Assembly (NCBI GenBank): GCA_963556195.1
Contig: OY744516.1
Coordinates: 31,005,793-31,069,792 of the forward strand
Length of the DNA stretch: 64,000 nucleotides
Source of the DNA: Sepiola atlantica
Lineage: Eukaryota; Mollusca; Cephalopoda; Sepiida; Sepiolidae
Direction: 5' to 3'
Shown: piece after piece, positions 30,177 through 41,860 of the stretch
Layout of the letters: every line of letters begins with the position of its first letter
Position numbering within the stretch: position 1 is the stretch's first letter
Program-made: the position numbers and the translations under genes
Notes under the pieces: generated by a model
The model's database searches: none
What the model saw: the letters and a program-made list of their open reading frames with translations, nothing else
What the model was told of the DNA's origin: nothing

Positions 30177-30395
30177 ATACTTTTTATTTAAACATATACA
30201 AAGTCTGCTACACTGGCATGTCGATGTTATCGACGTACAGCTATCAAGAGCTGGGGTCTCATCAGGCAAAAAAAAACAACAAAAAACAAAAAAAAACCTT
30301 CTGCCTGATGAGACCTCAGCTCTTGATAGCTGTAGATCGATAACATCGACATGCCAGTGTAGCAGACTTTGTACATGTTTAAATAAAAAGCATTC
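30175..30395. repeat. Hairpin element with 94-bp arms
   Basis: Arm 30175-30268 is the inverted complement of 30302-30395, with about 8 mismatches. Shared blocks include AAGTCTGCTACACTGGCATG and AGCTATCAAGAGCT. The 33-bp loop is A-rich. It directly follows (AT)n. There is no coding potential. Confidence 0.88.
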
Positions 30396-30490
30396 GCAAT
30401 ACAGCTCTATATTTTTATTGAGCACTCTTTTATAAGCCCGGTTTGATTCCCTTTGGATTTCTACCCTGTGGATTTTTACTCTACCTGGAT

Positions 30491-30493
<3 letters not shown>

Positions 30494-30568
<75 letters not shown>
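30494..30568. repeat. (TA)n microsatellite
   Basis: Pure (TA)n. Confidence 0.95.
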
Positions 30569-30572
<4 letters not shown>

Positions 30573-30734
30573 AAGCGTTTATGGAGTACTTTGGTAAGAA
30601 ATGACGCTTTAAACTTAAAAGGAATGCTCTTCCGTAAAAAATAGAGTATTTAAGTCATTAGTATCGTTAAATGTAAATGAATGAATAGTTACATTTACAT
30701 GTGTAATTTCTCTCCCTATAAGTAGAAAGTTTGA

Positions 30735-30803
30735 TAGATCAGTTTTTGTATGCTAATCACTTGGGTAAGGGGTTCGAACATCGCTACGTCTAGCAACACT
30801 GAC
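30735..30803 (+). repeat. tRNA-like SINE (family S1), partial
   Basis: Box B-like GGTTCGAACATC at 30771 is followed by GTCTAGCAACACTGA at 30788. That block matches GTCTAGTCGCGCTGA at 57657 and GTCTAGCCGCACTGA at 62621. The sequence then runs into the inverted-repeat element. Confidence 0.5.
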
Positions 30804-31112
30804 CGGACGAATCCCAGTAATAAAACTAAATTATATATAAACAAGGTTTTAATTATAATTTTACGTTTTATTTTTTTCTGTATTCAGTTTTTATTCAGTT
30901 AGGGACGCGATTGTCCGGTTACTTAGGTTGGACAAAGGACCCTTTTATGATTAAGAAGGTACGCATTGCACACGCGTACATTTAGACAGAATGACCACCA
31001 AACAAAAGCTGACCGGACGAATCCCAGTAATAAAACTAAATTAAATATGAACAAAGTTTTAATTATATTTTTACATTTAATTTTGTTGTATTCAGTTTTT
31101 ATTCGGTTATCT
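30800..31112 (+). repeat. Left arm of a large inverted repeat, with a partial tandem copy
   Basis: TGACCGGACGAATCCCAGTA through a T-rich part ending TATTCAGTTTTTATTC occurs at 30800-30897 and again at 31010-31110. Between them lies CAGTTAGGGACGCGATTGTC through ACGCGTACATTTAGACAGAATG. The unit 30894-31112 is the inverted complement of 31805-32034. Confidence 0.88.
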
Positions 31113-31458
31113 ACATAGAAAACATATTTCAAGGGGATAGAAATACGATGTGAACGGACGTGAAAAGTTATTAGCTTGTATAAGCTACTCTTTTTCTTTC
31201 TCCGTTCGTTTAGCCAACTCTTTCCTTTTCATTTCTTCCTTTCTGTATCGAGTGGAAATAGGAGACAATCAAATCAATAGCATCATGCTATATCTGTTCC
31301 CAAAATAAATGAAAAATGATTTCACATAAGTGTGCGAATTCTACAATTGTGAACCAATGAAAATAGTCCCCGCTCGTTCAAAACAATAAAATTAGCGAGC
31401 CTGTGTGAAATACTAATTTTTAATAACAACAGTAACACGACAAGCAAGAGGGAGAGAA

Positions 31459-31511
<53 letters not shown>

Positions 31512-31804
31512 AAGAGCCAACATACAACTATAAAAAGTGTATTAGTGCCAGGTAGTTACAAGCTGGGTAACTCAGGGCCGGCGGGACGGTTATAAAAGTG
31601 TGTGGGGGGGGGCTCTCCTAAAAAGTGGGGGGGCGGTTAAACACATGCATATATAACTTCATTATTGATGACCGTAAAGTGGGGGGGGGCCAAGTCAAAA
31701 AGTGGGGAGGGCTTGAGCCTCCCCCCTCTGCCCCCCCAGGTGCCGCCGTCCATGTAACTGGCTTGTTATGTATACGGGGAACTGTATACAGTTATATATA
31801 TGTT
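31113..31804. other. Spacer between inverted arms: (GA)n and G-rich tracts
   Basis: Contains (GA)n at 31448-31516 and several runs of 7-9 G between 31600 and 31740. The GGAGGG/GCCCCCC-rich segment could reflect a decayed element. No coding sequence was recognised. Confidence 0.6.
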
Positions 31805-32034
31805 TTCTATAACTGAATAAAAACTGAATACAAAAAAATTAAACGTAAAAATATAATTAAAACCTTGTTTATATTTAATTTAGTTTTATTACTGGGATTC
31901 GTCCGGTCAGCTTTTGTCTGGTGGTCATTCTGTCTAAGTGTACGCGTGTGCAATGCGTACCTTCTTAATCATAAAAGGGTCCTTTGTCCAACCAAAGTAA
32001 CCGGACAATCGCGTCCCTAACTGTAATTCCGGTT
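31805..32034 (-). repeat. Right arm of the large inverted repeat
   Basis: Inverted complement of 30894-31112, with about 95% identity by eye. The outer ends are CAGTTAGGGAC on the left and GTCCCTAACTG on the right. This may be a DNA transposon with ~220-bp terminal inverted repeats or two facing copies of one short element. A target duplication was not found. Confidence 0.85.
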
Positions 32035-32190
32035 GTGAGAGGACCTTTCGCGCCCATTCATTAGTTCAAACATTTGTGTTTTACAAGTCGGGGGCAACAA
32101 GTACAAACGGACACGAATCGTCTTAAATCTAGTTCCCTAGACAATTACTTTGATTTTATGGACTCCAAATAATTACATCTTTGCTTAACA

Positions 32191-32274
<84 letters not shown>
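32191..32274. repeat. (ATCT)n tetranucleotide repeat
   Basis: Twenty-one pure ATCT units. Confidence 0.98.
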
Positions 32275-32452
32275 CAAATCATGTATAGCTTCATATCTAT
32301 GATTATATCTATATATGCTTGTTTCTTAATTTCTAGCTGTTTCAAAATATTCCGATCTACCTACCTACATTAATAAATGTTATTAGCTTTAATTAAAATA
32401 GTTATCCGCTGACACCTGTTTCATCGTTATTGCGACTCGTCAGAGCAAACTG

Positions 32453-32456
<4 letters not shown>

Positions 32457-32507
<51 letters not shown>
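32457..32507. repeat. (TA)n microsatellite
   Basis: Pure (TA)n. Confidence 0.95.
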
Positions 32508-32510
<3 letters not shown>

Positions 32511-32678
32511 GGAGAGAGACAGGGAGCAGTGGAGCTACCAAGATTTATTGATTTAAAATTATTATTTAATATTTTACATTTTCAAAAAGTTTTATGGTTT
32601 AAATTTCTATCTTTTTATTATCGAAAATTAAATGCCTGTGTGCGCATACGCGCGTGTTTTATATTTTCATTTTTAACA

Positions 32679-35062
32679 TAGTTCACCCCAAACAAGGAAG
32701 GTCGCCACTGAAGACGTAAGCGGCTACTGAGAATTAGAGTGTAAGTTTTTAGGGGTCATCCTATGTTGGGTGCTGTGCAGTGAGATGTCTGTTTACATTA
32801 GTTTTAAATTTTTGCATGTCGGTACAGTCGGGGAAACATGGAGCACGAAGGGAGTGCCTGCGGCCGGAAACACAAAGAAAATAAGCTATTTGAGTAGAAG
32901 GCTCTCCGGCATCTGGGGACCTACACAGTGAATGGATGGGACTTAGCTGATTGTCGAGTTGGTCTAGTGTATTAACGTCGAGGATGCACTAGAGCAGCCA
33001 GTTCATCAGAGCACCATCCATTAAAGTATTTGTAAAACAGGTACAAGGATGCAACATTACGGCGATGGGGCTGGAACTTAGCGGATAGTGAAAGACCTAT
33101 TAAGTTGGCGACTCTTTTTTTGACTTTGTCTAAGAGGGAGAGACTAGTGGATGATGCACCAGCCCAGATGTGGCAACAATACTCCATGCATAGGCGGATG
33201 ATGGCTTTTTAGAGATATAGAATAATGTCAGGTGTGAGGAGTTTTCTAGCACGATAGAGGGGGCCCACTTTCTTTGTAACAGCCTTGGAAATGTCTTCAA
33301 TGTATTTGTTCCAATTCATGTTACCTGCGAATGTTAGGCCGAGGAGTTTGAACGTTGGACTCTCAGCTAGGGTGTTATTTAGCATGCCAATCGGTTGTTG
33401 AAGAGGTTTCTTGTAATTATTGAGGGAAAGGAGCTTTATCTTTGCAGCATTAAATGTTACCATTCATTTATTACCTCATTCTACTACAAACTGGAGGTTA
33501 CTTTCTAAGGATTCAGCCATTGCCTCAGATATGTGCGCGTCTGTTTTGCCCATGTAACGAGAGTAGAGCATGGTGTCGTCAGAAAATAAACCTATCTCAA
33601 ACTCGATGTACTCAGGGATGTCGTTTATTAAAACCAAGAAACAGTAGAGGTCTAAGGATGGATACCTGGGGTATACCGGCATTTATGTAATGTTGCTTGG
33701 ATGAACGGCCATCGAGGACAACCTGGATCTTTGTTTTGGATAAGAGGGATCTAATTATATTTGATATTCATCCAGTAATACCATATCAGTGAATTTTTAT
33801 GAGAAGCTCTTCATACCAAACCTTGTGAAAGGCTTTGAATATATCAACCGCTACTGCCCTAGCTTCACCTGGCTTGTCCAGAGATTGCCGTTAGGATATC
33901 CGCAGTAGATCGTGCTTACCTGAATGTATACTAGCGGTTAGAAAGAAGTTTAGCATTAACGAATTGACGGACTATCGCTAGATTGATTAATGATTCAAAT
34001 ACTTTAGCAAAGATCGGGAGTAGACTGATGGAGCAATAATTCTGAGGATCAGTTCTATCTTCAACATTCTTGAAGACTGGTAGCACAGAGACAATTTTCA
34101 AGCAATCAGAAAGCAAGATTCAGCCAGGCAGTTGTTGTAATGTTTTGAAAGGACGGGGGCAGTTCAGCAGAGCATTTCTTTATTACAATTACTGGTTAAA
34201 GATCAGGCCCACGCGCTTTGGAGGTGTCAAGGATTTTATGATGTCCCTTGCCTGAGATGGGTGATGACCAGGTTTTCAAGTGTGGCATCGATTCGCAATG
34301 GGACATTAGGGAAGGGGTGGTTAAGTGTCCATTGTTCACAACACTATTGTAGCATTTAAAACAATCTCGAGTACCTAGTTTCTGTAACTGAATGCGTTTT
34401 CTGGTTTTATATGTATACTTTCTCCTCGCTTCACTATCACAATTATTTTTTGACACTATACATTTCTGTCTATTTGCAGTTGACTTATGGCGGTCGAATT
34501 GTCGGAATGCTTGCTGTCTCAGGGCAATAGCAGCTGAACATTTCGAGGTGAACCATTGAGGAGAATGATATTTTCTGAAGAATTTTCGCATGGAGACATA
34601 TGCTTCAATGCCAGCTTTAACCCATTTAATTACCTCATTTGGCCACTGATCAGCATGGAGTGAGAAGGCTTCACTCCATGGAGCGTCTCTGATGGAAGAA
34701 AAATCAGCCTGCTCGTAGTATCTCGTCGTTTTGAGCAACGGCTCATCAGCGTTGGGACGAGTTTTTAAGGTGATATCAATCATTACTACAAGGTGATCAG
34801 CGGCTATGTCCATTCCTCACATAAGCCTCGGGCAGTGACATCTAGAACAGGTCAAGGAGTGAAGCTTGCTGATCCACACGATCAGAGAAGCGGGTCTGGA
34901 AAGTGACAGTCTGTGAGAGGGAGTGAGCTAATGAGAAATTATACATAGAGTTACGAGCTGCGTCAGTAAAGCTGGAGAACCTCAGCCAATCACGGTGGTG
35001 TGTATTAAAATCTCAAAATACATGAATTTGGGCATTCGAGTCAAGTGAGAGTGTTGTATCTA
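32679..35062 (-). pseudogene. Jockey/CR1-like LINE, copy A (endonuclease tail, RT, 3' UTR)
   Basis: Read from right to left. The APE-endonuclease tail has FNTHHRDWLRFSSFTDAAR and QASLLDLF (34830-35060). The linker has VVMIDITLKTRPNADEPLLK (from 34813). RT blocks follow: DPQNYCSISLLPIFAKVFES near 34020, VAVDIFKA (first catalytic Asp) near 33845, and EIGLFSDDTMLYSR near 33575 (second catalytic pair). The C-terminal part has SPTFKLLGLTF, MNWNKYIEDI, ARKLLTPD and MEYCCHIWAGAS (from 33187). The 3' UTR ends in the complement of GTTTGGGGTGAACT near 32690. At least four frame changes and several stops make it inactive. It is 5'-truncated within the endonuclease. Jockey versus CR1 is not resolved. Confidence 0.85.
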
Positions 35063-35650
35063 TGCTTCCAGAGACTAGAAAACTCACCACACCTGCCAGT
35101 ATCATATATCTCTACAAAGCCACCATCCTCCCATACATGGAATATTATTGTCACAGCTGGGCTGGTGCACCAACCACTAGTCCTTCCCTCTTAGGGTCTA
35201 AAAAGACTCTCTAATCTAATAGGTCCCTCACTGTCTACCAAGCCCCAGCCCCTGTTCCATCGCTGCAATGTTGCATACCTACCCTTGTTTTACAAGTACT
35301 TCAATGGGATGTGCTCTGGCGAACTTGCTGCTCTAGTGACCCCCTCGAGGTAAATAACCACGACAAACCCGACAATTAGCTAAATCTCATCCCTTCACTG
35401 TAAAGGTCTCCAGATACCGCAGGGCCTTCTACTCTAAAAGCTTCTTTCCTCAAACTGCTAGCCTTTGGAATCGCCTCCCTGTTACCGGTTTCTCTGACTG
35501 TACAAATATGTAGAAGTTTAAATGTAATGTGAACAAACAGCTCGTTATACAACTGCTCACTTAGAGTGCCCGCTAAGATTTGCCCCCTGATTCTGAGTAG
35601 CCCCTTACGTCTAAGTTGTCTCTGTGCTTTGTTTAGCGTGAATTAAAGTA
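35063..35650 (+). pseudogene. Jockey/CR1-like LINE, copy B (RT C-terminus and 3' UTR)
   Basis: Contains SIIYLYKATILPYMEYYCHS then WAGAPTTSPSL, matching the C-terminal region of copy A (TILYLYKATIRPCMEYCCHIWAGA-type). It has the NVASLxLFYKYFNG-type segment in shifted frames. The 3' UTR carries GAGTAGCCCCTTACGTCTAA and ends near GTGAATTAAAGTAAAAAAC. It lies head-to-head with copy A and is about the same type as copy D. Confidence 0.8.
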
Positions 35651-36017
35651 AAAAACAAATAAAAATAATAAACTGTACATGCATACAAGTCATAACACAC
35701 CGTAAATCCAGGCAAATATTTCTTACCCTTTAGAAATCTCACATACATGCACACGCACACACACGCACACGCACACGTACAGACAGAATGTATATCCATA
35801 CACATAAATCTTGACACGACAGCAGGCAAGCGAAAATTAGACTAACATACACACTTCTGTCGACTAGATATGGGTAAAACACAGCCCGTATACATACACG
35901 TATCACCGTATATTAATATTGATTGCACACATAGATTACAGGAAAGACAATTCTTCACAGTAGCACACGAAACGCGTGTTAATTTGTGTAGGCTGTTTTA
36001 ATGTTTACATAAAGTTA

Positions 36018-36018
<1 letters not shown>
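35651..36018. other. Unassigned sequence with a (CA)n patch
   Basis: Interrupted (CA)n at 35745-35785. Otherwise no gene or repeat was recognised. Confidence 0.5.
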
Positions 36019-36105
<87 letters not shown>

Positions 36106-36117
36106 ATGTGTGTGTGT
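36019..36117. repeat. (TA)n-(GT)n microsatellite
   Basis: Pure (TA)n to about 36099, then (GT)n. Confidence 0.95.
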
Positions 36118-36220
36118 TAGTTGAGATCAAAATAATTTGAACATTGTTCCAAGAATTCAAAACAAACAGGCATTCGGCGTACGATCGTTTCCAAGACTTT
36201 TTGGGAAAATGTTATTCCAT
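36118..36220. repeat. Solo arm of the 'GATCGTTT' hairpin family
   Basis: TTCCAAGAATTCAAAACAAAC followed by GGCGTACGATCGTTTCCAAG resembles the arms at 55903-56845 and 8441-8560. It again abuts (TA)n. Confidence 0.5.
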
Positions 36221-37140
36221 CACGTACAGAAGCGGCATGCAAAAGAGGCATCAGATTTTCGTATAAAAATTCTGTTCAACTGACAGGACTTTAATTAGTA
36301 AAAACATTAAAAAACATTCAAAACATGCAGAGATTCCACATTCAGGTTGAATCGAGGGAGAGCAATTACTTAGGTATAAAATACATATGAAAATTCTTCA
36401 ATCAAAAATAATATAGAATAGTAAACAATGGTAGCATTAAACACTATTAGAAGCGATAAGAGAATTATTTTACAATGCTAAAGAATGTTAGGATATTATA
36501 AGAAGAGATAAAATAAAAAGAAGTGAAGTTAGATATGGTATATGAGATGGTGAAATTGGGGATTACAGTAGTAAAATAATAATTATTGATAGATGAAAAT
36601 CAATAATAATAGTTTGAAATGATACTAAAGGATAGTAACAATTAAATAAAACAGCTGGTTAAAAAATTGATAAAGAGGGAAACAATTGATAAAGGAGAAA
36701 GAGAAAAAGGAGAAATAAATCAAATAAGCTAGATTTAATTCAATGTTTTTATATTAAAGGTAGAGTGCATTATTTTCGATTAATAGAAGATAAATGTCTA
36801 CAAGATAATAAGTCCGGAATAGCTTGAAAATATAATTTCATTCCTAAGAGGATCCAGAACCATAATTAGGTATATTTAAAACTATAAATGATTTTGATAG
36901 GTGATTGAATTTAATTCACCTATATAAATACCGGAGGAGAGCAAGGAATTTCATAGATTTCAACTTTATAGGGAATTTGGGGTATATGAGAAGATCCCTA
37001 TGATAAACTTATAAAGTAGTAGAGAATTCTAAAATCAAAGTTAAATGAGATTTAGAACAATTTCATTATGAAATAGAAATAAGATAAAAAAATATATAGA
37101 GTAAATCTATTAAAATAGTCCGAACCATTTCTATAAATAC
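36221..37140. other. AT-rich unassigned sequence
   Basis: Purine-rich, AT-rich sequence without recognised genes or repeats. Confidence 0.4.
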
Positions 37141-37146
37141 TTTATT

Positions 37147-37700
37147 GGCTCCCCGATTTATAAAATCGGGAGACCTATGTTTTAAGGCATTTCCGTCCGT
37201 CCGTCCGTCCGGATTTTTCTCCGCAACCATCCATTGAATTTCTCTGAAATTTTGCATGAAATTGTAACTTTGGTCAGGTTAGAAAGTGACATTCTCCGAT
37301 TTTTGGAAAAAAATCTGGTTAGCCCCCCAAGGGGTCAAAAGGCCCCGAAATGGCTAAAAATGACATTTTTTGTCCCATAACATTTCATCCATCCATTCAA
37401 TTTCTCTGAAACTTAGCCAAAATGTGGAGGCAATTGTTCCTAATAGAAAATAAGTATCGCTGACCTTGGAAAAAATCTGGTTCGCGCCTCCAGGGCGTCA
37501 AAAGCCCCCTAAAATGGCAAAACAATGACTCTTTTCTCCCATAACGTTTGATCCATCCATTCAATTTTACTGAAATTTGACCAAAATGTAAAGGCAATTG
37601 TTTTGGATATAAAATGAGCATCCTTGACCTCAGAAAAATTCTGGTTCGTACCCCCAGGGGGTCAAAAGGGGGTCAAAAATGCCCCAAATTGCCCAAATTT
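37147..37700. repeat. 164-bp tandem repeat (3 copies) headed by a hairpin
   Basis: CTCCCCGATTTATAAAATCG GGAGA (37148-37172) is a palindromic head, followed by a (CGTC)n patch at 37193-37211. Three units follow, marked by CCATTGAATTTCTCTGAAA at 37231 and its variants at 37393 and 37558, giving periods of 162 and 165 bp. Each unit also has AAAATCTGGTT, a CCAGGGGGTCAAAAG-like block and CCCATAACxTTT. Such hairpin-plus-subrepeat organisation occurs in non-autonomous rolling-circle elements, but no terminal CTRR was identified. Confidence 0.8.
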
Positions 37701-37844
37701 ATTGCATTTTACACTCACCACATCGAATCACATACAGAGGGGGACCACGCACGCGCAGCTTGTTTTAGAAACTTTGTTGAAAGAAATGAAAAAAAAAAAT
37801 TTCAATTTAAAAATTATTATTAGAAGTATTATTTTACGTATATT

Positions 37845-37908
37845 ATTTGAAAACTATTCATGAAGATACCCTTTCATAAGAGTATCTTCATGACTATTTT
37901 TCAAATGT
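37845..37908. repeat. Short inverted repeat
   Basis: TTTGAAAACTATTCATGAAG ATAC pairs with GTATCTTCATGACTATTTTT CAAA across a ~14-bp loop. Confidence 0.8.
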
Positions 37909-39255
37909 ATCTTAAAGAAGTTCCTAATACTATAAATTTACGCTCAATATTGGGAATATAACGTTTTTATGGTTGAATAAAAGTGTTGATAATCGCATAT
38001 ATATAGTTATGTATTTATTGCCATACTTTCTTTCCATTCAACAAAAGAATTATACCTTTTTTATTTTTTTCAATTTTTCTGATGGTTTTTTTTGTATTAA
38101 AATTTAAAAAAAAAAACAATTGATAAATGTTCCCTCGGTATCGCGAACGTTTTCGCTTCTTCGTCGAATCATTCTTAGGTGTCAAAATCAAATGATCAAC
38201 TAAAAAAAGAAGCTTGAGAAAGAAGAGAACTTTCAAAAGACAGCTCAGACTATTAGAAAAATTGGAAAAATAAAGAAAGGTATATTTAAGCAGATTAATT
38301 TGTGTGTGTGTGTGTGTGTGTTGGGGGATCTACTTAGAGTTGGATATTAAATTTGTTCAATTCGCGGATGTTTTTTATTATTAAAATAAGTCTGTTCACA
38401 ACATTTTTATTTAAAATGGCTTAAAAACTATCCGCTTACCGCAATCTAAATCCTAAAGTAAACCGGAATTAAAAATGTCCATCGACACTTGGTTTATGTG
38501 CAAAATCTCGCTGAAATCTTAATTTCGAAATGACTCTTTTATCTCCAACGTAAAATGTAAATGCTATGGTCCATGTTTTGTCCGGCTGTGACTAATGTAA
38601 GATCCACATCATAAGCACGTAATCAATCAGATCTGGACGAAAAGGACCGGACATTAGCTAACATATAAAGTTATCTTGACGGATTTTCAACGTCAAGTGT
38701 AAATAGTTTAAAACTGGTAAATCAAACTTTTAACAAATCAATTTCCATTTGTTATTGTTGTGTCGTGTTATTGGCAATATAGTATCGTGTTTTGTTACAA
38801 TGTATTTAAAAAATAATTAGTCCTGGTCAGATCACTGTCCTAATATGAAACATGTTAAAATAATCACCTAAAAATGAATATTAGCAAAGAAATAACTCGT
38901 AATTTAGATTGAAGAATATAATAGGAGTTGTCTACCTTACGTATAAACAAATAAAAACATGACTTCTCTGTATTCCGGTCAACGGCGGGTACGTGCCATT
39001 AGTATACAATTAAATAAAGAACACTTTTGTCTATTCATCCGTTAATTTAATTGTTAACTTCTTTTATGTATTTTAATATTAGTGTTATGTTATTTGATAT
39101 TGTTAACTAATCTGGAGGTTAGCGGACATATCAAAAGTAATGAAACATTAAGCAAATTGATTAATAGGTAAACATTTGGATGAGAATATTGTTATCGTGT
39201 GATGGTGATACCACTGTGTTGTCTTATTTATTATCGGCCTTTCTAAGTCACAACA
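37909..39255. other. AT-rich unassigned sequence
   Basis: No gene was recognised. A (TG)n patch lies at 38302-38321. The K/F-rich minus-strand frame at 38015-38236 is compositional. Confidence 0.4.
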
Positions 39256-39827
39256 TATACGAGACCTGTCTAAAAGGTATCCGACCGTAGGCCAGTAAAA
39301 ATAGTTCAAATACGTGACGGGGTTGGGACCCTAATACTATTCAAAGTAGGTCCCTTGTGCTTGCACACACTTAGCCCACCGATCCATCCATTGCCGGAAA
39401 CACCTCTGAAAGTCATGTTTTTGGAATTGTGTTCATCTCCGCCGTCACGTTAGATTCAGCAGGTGTTTGGAGAAGATGCGATGGGTGTAACACAAATTAA
39501 GGAGTCGTTCAACCGATTCAAAAATAGCTGCACATAAGCGGAGAGTTATCAGCGTTCTGGCAGGCCCAAACTGCTCAAAGTGCAGCTGTTGTTGAGAGGG
39601 TGCTAAAAATAGATAATGCGGAATGCGACGGCGGAGGTGAACACCATTCCAAAATAAGACTTTCAGAGGTGTTTCCGACAGTGGAGTGATCGGTGGGCTA
39701 AGTGTGTGCAAGCACAAGAGGCCTACTTTGAAGGGTATTAGGGCCCTAACCCCGTCACGTATTTGAAATATTTTTACTGGCATATGGGCGGATACGTTTT
39801 AGACAGGCCTCGTATACTACCCAGATG
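39256..39827. mobile_element. Palindromic mariner derivative with two 3' ends
   Basis: The right ~200 bp matches the 3' end of the mariner at 60295-61572 (AGAGGTGTTTCCG, GTGTGTGCAAGC, AACCCCGTCA, GGATAC.TTTTAGAC). The left ~195 bp is the inverted complement of that same 3' end. The middle (about 39455-39600) is a fragment of the transposase N-terminal region (TTTGGAGAAGATGCGATGGG, CAAATTAAGGAGT.GTTCAAC), followed by AGTGCAGCTGTTGTTGAGA. The terminal GAG.CCTGTCTAAAA motifs are at both ends, so it may be cross-mobilisable by a mariner transposase. It encodes no intact protein. Confidence 0.85.
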
Positions 39828-41105
39828 TAACATAACTGAGAGTGTTTTTTCATCTCCACAGCTTGTTCACTTCGTCTACAGACTCAGATAGTCGAATTTC
39901 TGTAGTCGCAGTTGTGAGGTGGCAGCTTGTAATCTTTTTCTCTCCGTCTTCCTTTTCTCAAAAGACGCATAAACCAGATGTGGAAACGTATGGTAAATTT
40001 CCACAGAAAGTTAAAAATTGAGTAGAGTGGAATTTTTAAAGTAAAAATTGTAAGAGTTAGGTGTTTCGACAGTGACGTCACAAAGACATGAAACCGCTTG
40101 GTTTAAGTATCATTTAAAATACATTCTTCACTCATATATCTTTTGTTTAATTTTATTTTTATTTTACGAAACAAAGAAAATCTATTTAAAAATGAATTTT
40201 GTTTCTTTACGTTCTAATATATTTCAGTTATTTTATGAACTTAACCGATCGTGGCCTTTAGCGATGCCAGATGGAACCGAAGGGAAATTTCAATGAGGTC
40301 TTTTGATTCTGTAAAAGATGTAACCCTTATTGAAACCTTTATTCGAATGTTCTAAATGTTAACACATCGATTTCTATAACAAATAAACAAACATTCACCG
40401 GAAGATATCTACGTAGAGAAAACTTTCATGAAACATTTGACGTCTTTGTTTCTGGTCCCCTATGGGAAAGGGAACCGACAACGACTGTGGCTGGAGGTGT
40501 GTGTATGAGGCTAAACAAATGCTTCCGAATCCATTGTTGCTGTTGCAAGTCGACACCGGAATACGCGATAGGCGTAACATATCGTTTACGCCCGCGCACA
40601 CGCTTGCAGTACGCAAACTCGCCGACAACGACCGACCCTAAACAATTCCAAAAAGAAGCTTCGGTCATTATAGGCTAACCTACCCCATTACCAGCCTTTT
40701 CTCCCACAAATCGGGGTCTATTAATGAAAAGTCCCAGGTGTGGACCCCCCCCCCCCTTTTTGCTATTACAAAACACTTTGTCCTATCACTGGGCACATTT
40801 GAATAATTAATGTGAATATCATTGGTGCAGTAACACATTTTGGAATCGCAAACTCCACAAAACCCCAGACGAGAAAATGGGGCTGGGGTTTTATAAATGC
40901 TGACTGCTGGAACAGGTGGTGGTGGGGTGGGGGGGGGGTGTAGGAACAATGTACGTCTGAGGGCTTGGGTGTGTAGAACAAGCCTGTTGCCCTTGTTCTG
41001 GGTGGCGGGGGTCTGAGGTTTGTAATATGGCGCTCATACATAACTAATGCTGCATTTGGGCTCATTTTAAAGCTTTGTAAATCCGAAATATGTGCACCGC
41101 GGACT
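39828..41105. other. Unassigned sequence with a GC-richer segment
   Basis: No gene was recognised. The GC-richer part at 40430-40680 is open on both strands (80 and 63 codons) without motifs. Runs of C (40745-40757) and G (40918-40938) bracket a GTGG-rich region. Confidence 0.35.
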
Positions 41106-41560
41106 TTCATTTATTTCGCAAAGTAATCGGTTTCTTTCTTCCAATATTTCTTTCTTTCAGATTTTATTTCTTCGACGTTTCCTTCCTTTCTTTGTTTTCT
41201 CTCAACATTCTTTTCATTTCTTTCTTTCAGTTTTTCTTTTTCCCCCTTCTCTCTTTCCTTCACCTTTTTTTTCTTCATTTTAAAAAAAATGATTTATTGG
41301 AACTTTCTTTTCCTTTTCTTTCTTTCTTCCTCCCTTCCATTCACTTTCCCTCTTTCTCTCTTCATTCCCGAGTTTTTTTCTTTTTCTATCTTTCCGATCT
41401 TTATTTCTTTATTCAAACTTTCCTTCTCCTTTCATTTTTTATTTCCCGCTTTTTTTTTTATTTCTCCCAACTTTTTCTTTGTGTATTCCGCCATTTCTTT
41501 CTACTTAATAAAAACAACAACTTTTTTTTCTTTTTCATAACCAACTTTCCTTCAGTTTTC
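41106..41560. repeat. Polypyrimidine low-complexity tract
   Basis: About 450 bp dominated by TTTC/TTCC units. F/S-rich frames are artefacts. Confidence 0.85.
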
Positions 41561-41649
41561 CATTAAAGACAGACAGGCATACAGACAGAGAGCGTGACGG
41601 AAGAAAAAGTGATAGAAACAGTATAAAGTTTAAGTGGGAAACAAACAAC

Positions 41650-41800
41650 AACAAACATTGATGAGTTAATTACAAATTAAGATTAATTAGAACACTTATA
41701 ATAGATTTGTTCATCCATGACGACTCAATCCAAAAACTAAGGAATATTTATTTGTGTTTTTTTTAACTTAAAATATATGAGAATAATATTAGGGAAAGGA

Positions 41801-41803
<3 letters not shown>
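41650..41803 (+). repeat. Dispersed repeat, relative of 11570-11720
   Basis: GAGTTAATTACAAATTA, CTCAATCC.AAAACTAAGGA and TATTTATTTGTGTTTTTTTT occur in the same order as at 11580-11690. Confidence 0.45.

Positions 41804-41857
<54 letters not shown>
41804..41857. repeat. (TA)n microsatellite
   Basis: Pure (TA)n up to the MITE target dinucleotide. Confidence 0.95.

Positions 41858-41860
<3 letters not shown>

Noticed and set aside
39445..39783. 112-codon minus-strand frame
   Set aside because: It is antisense to mariner-derived sequence inside the palindromic element.
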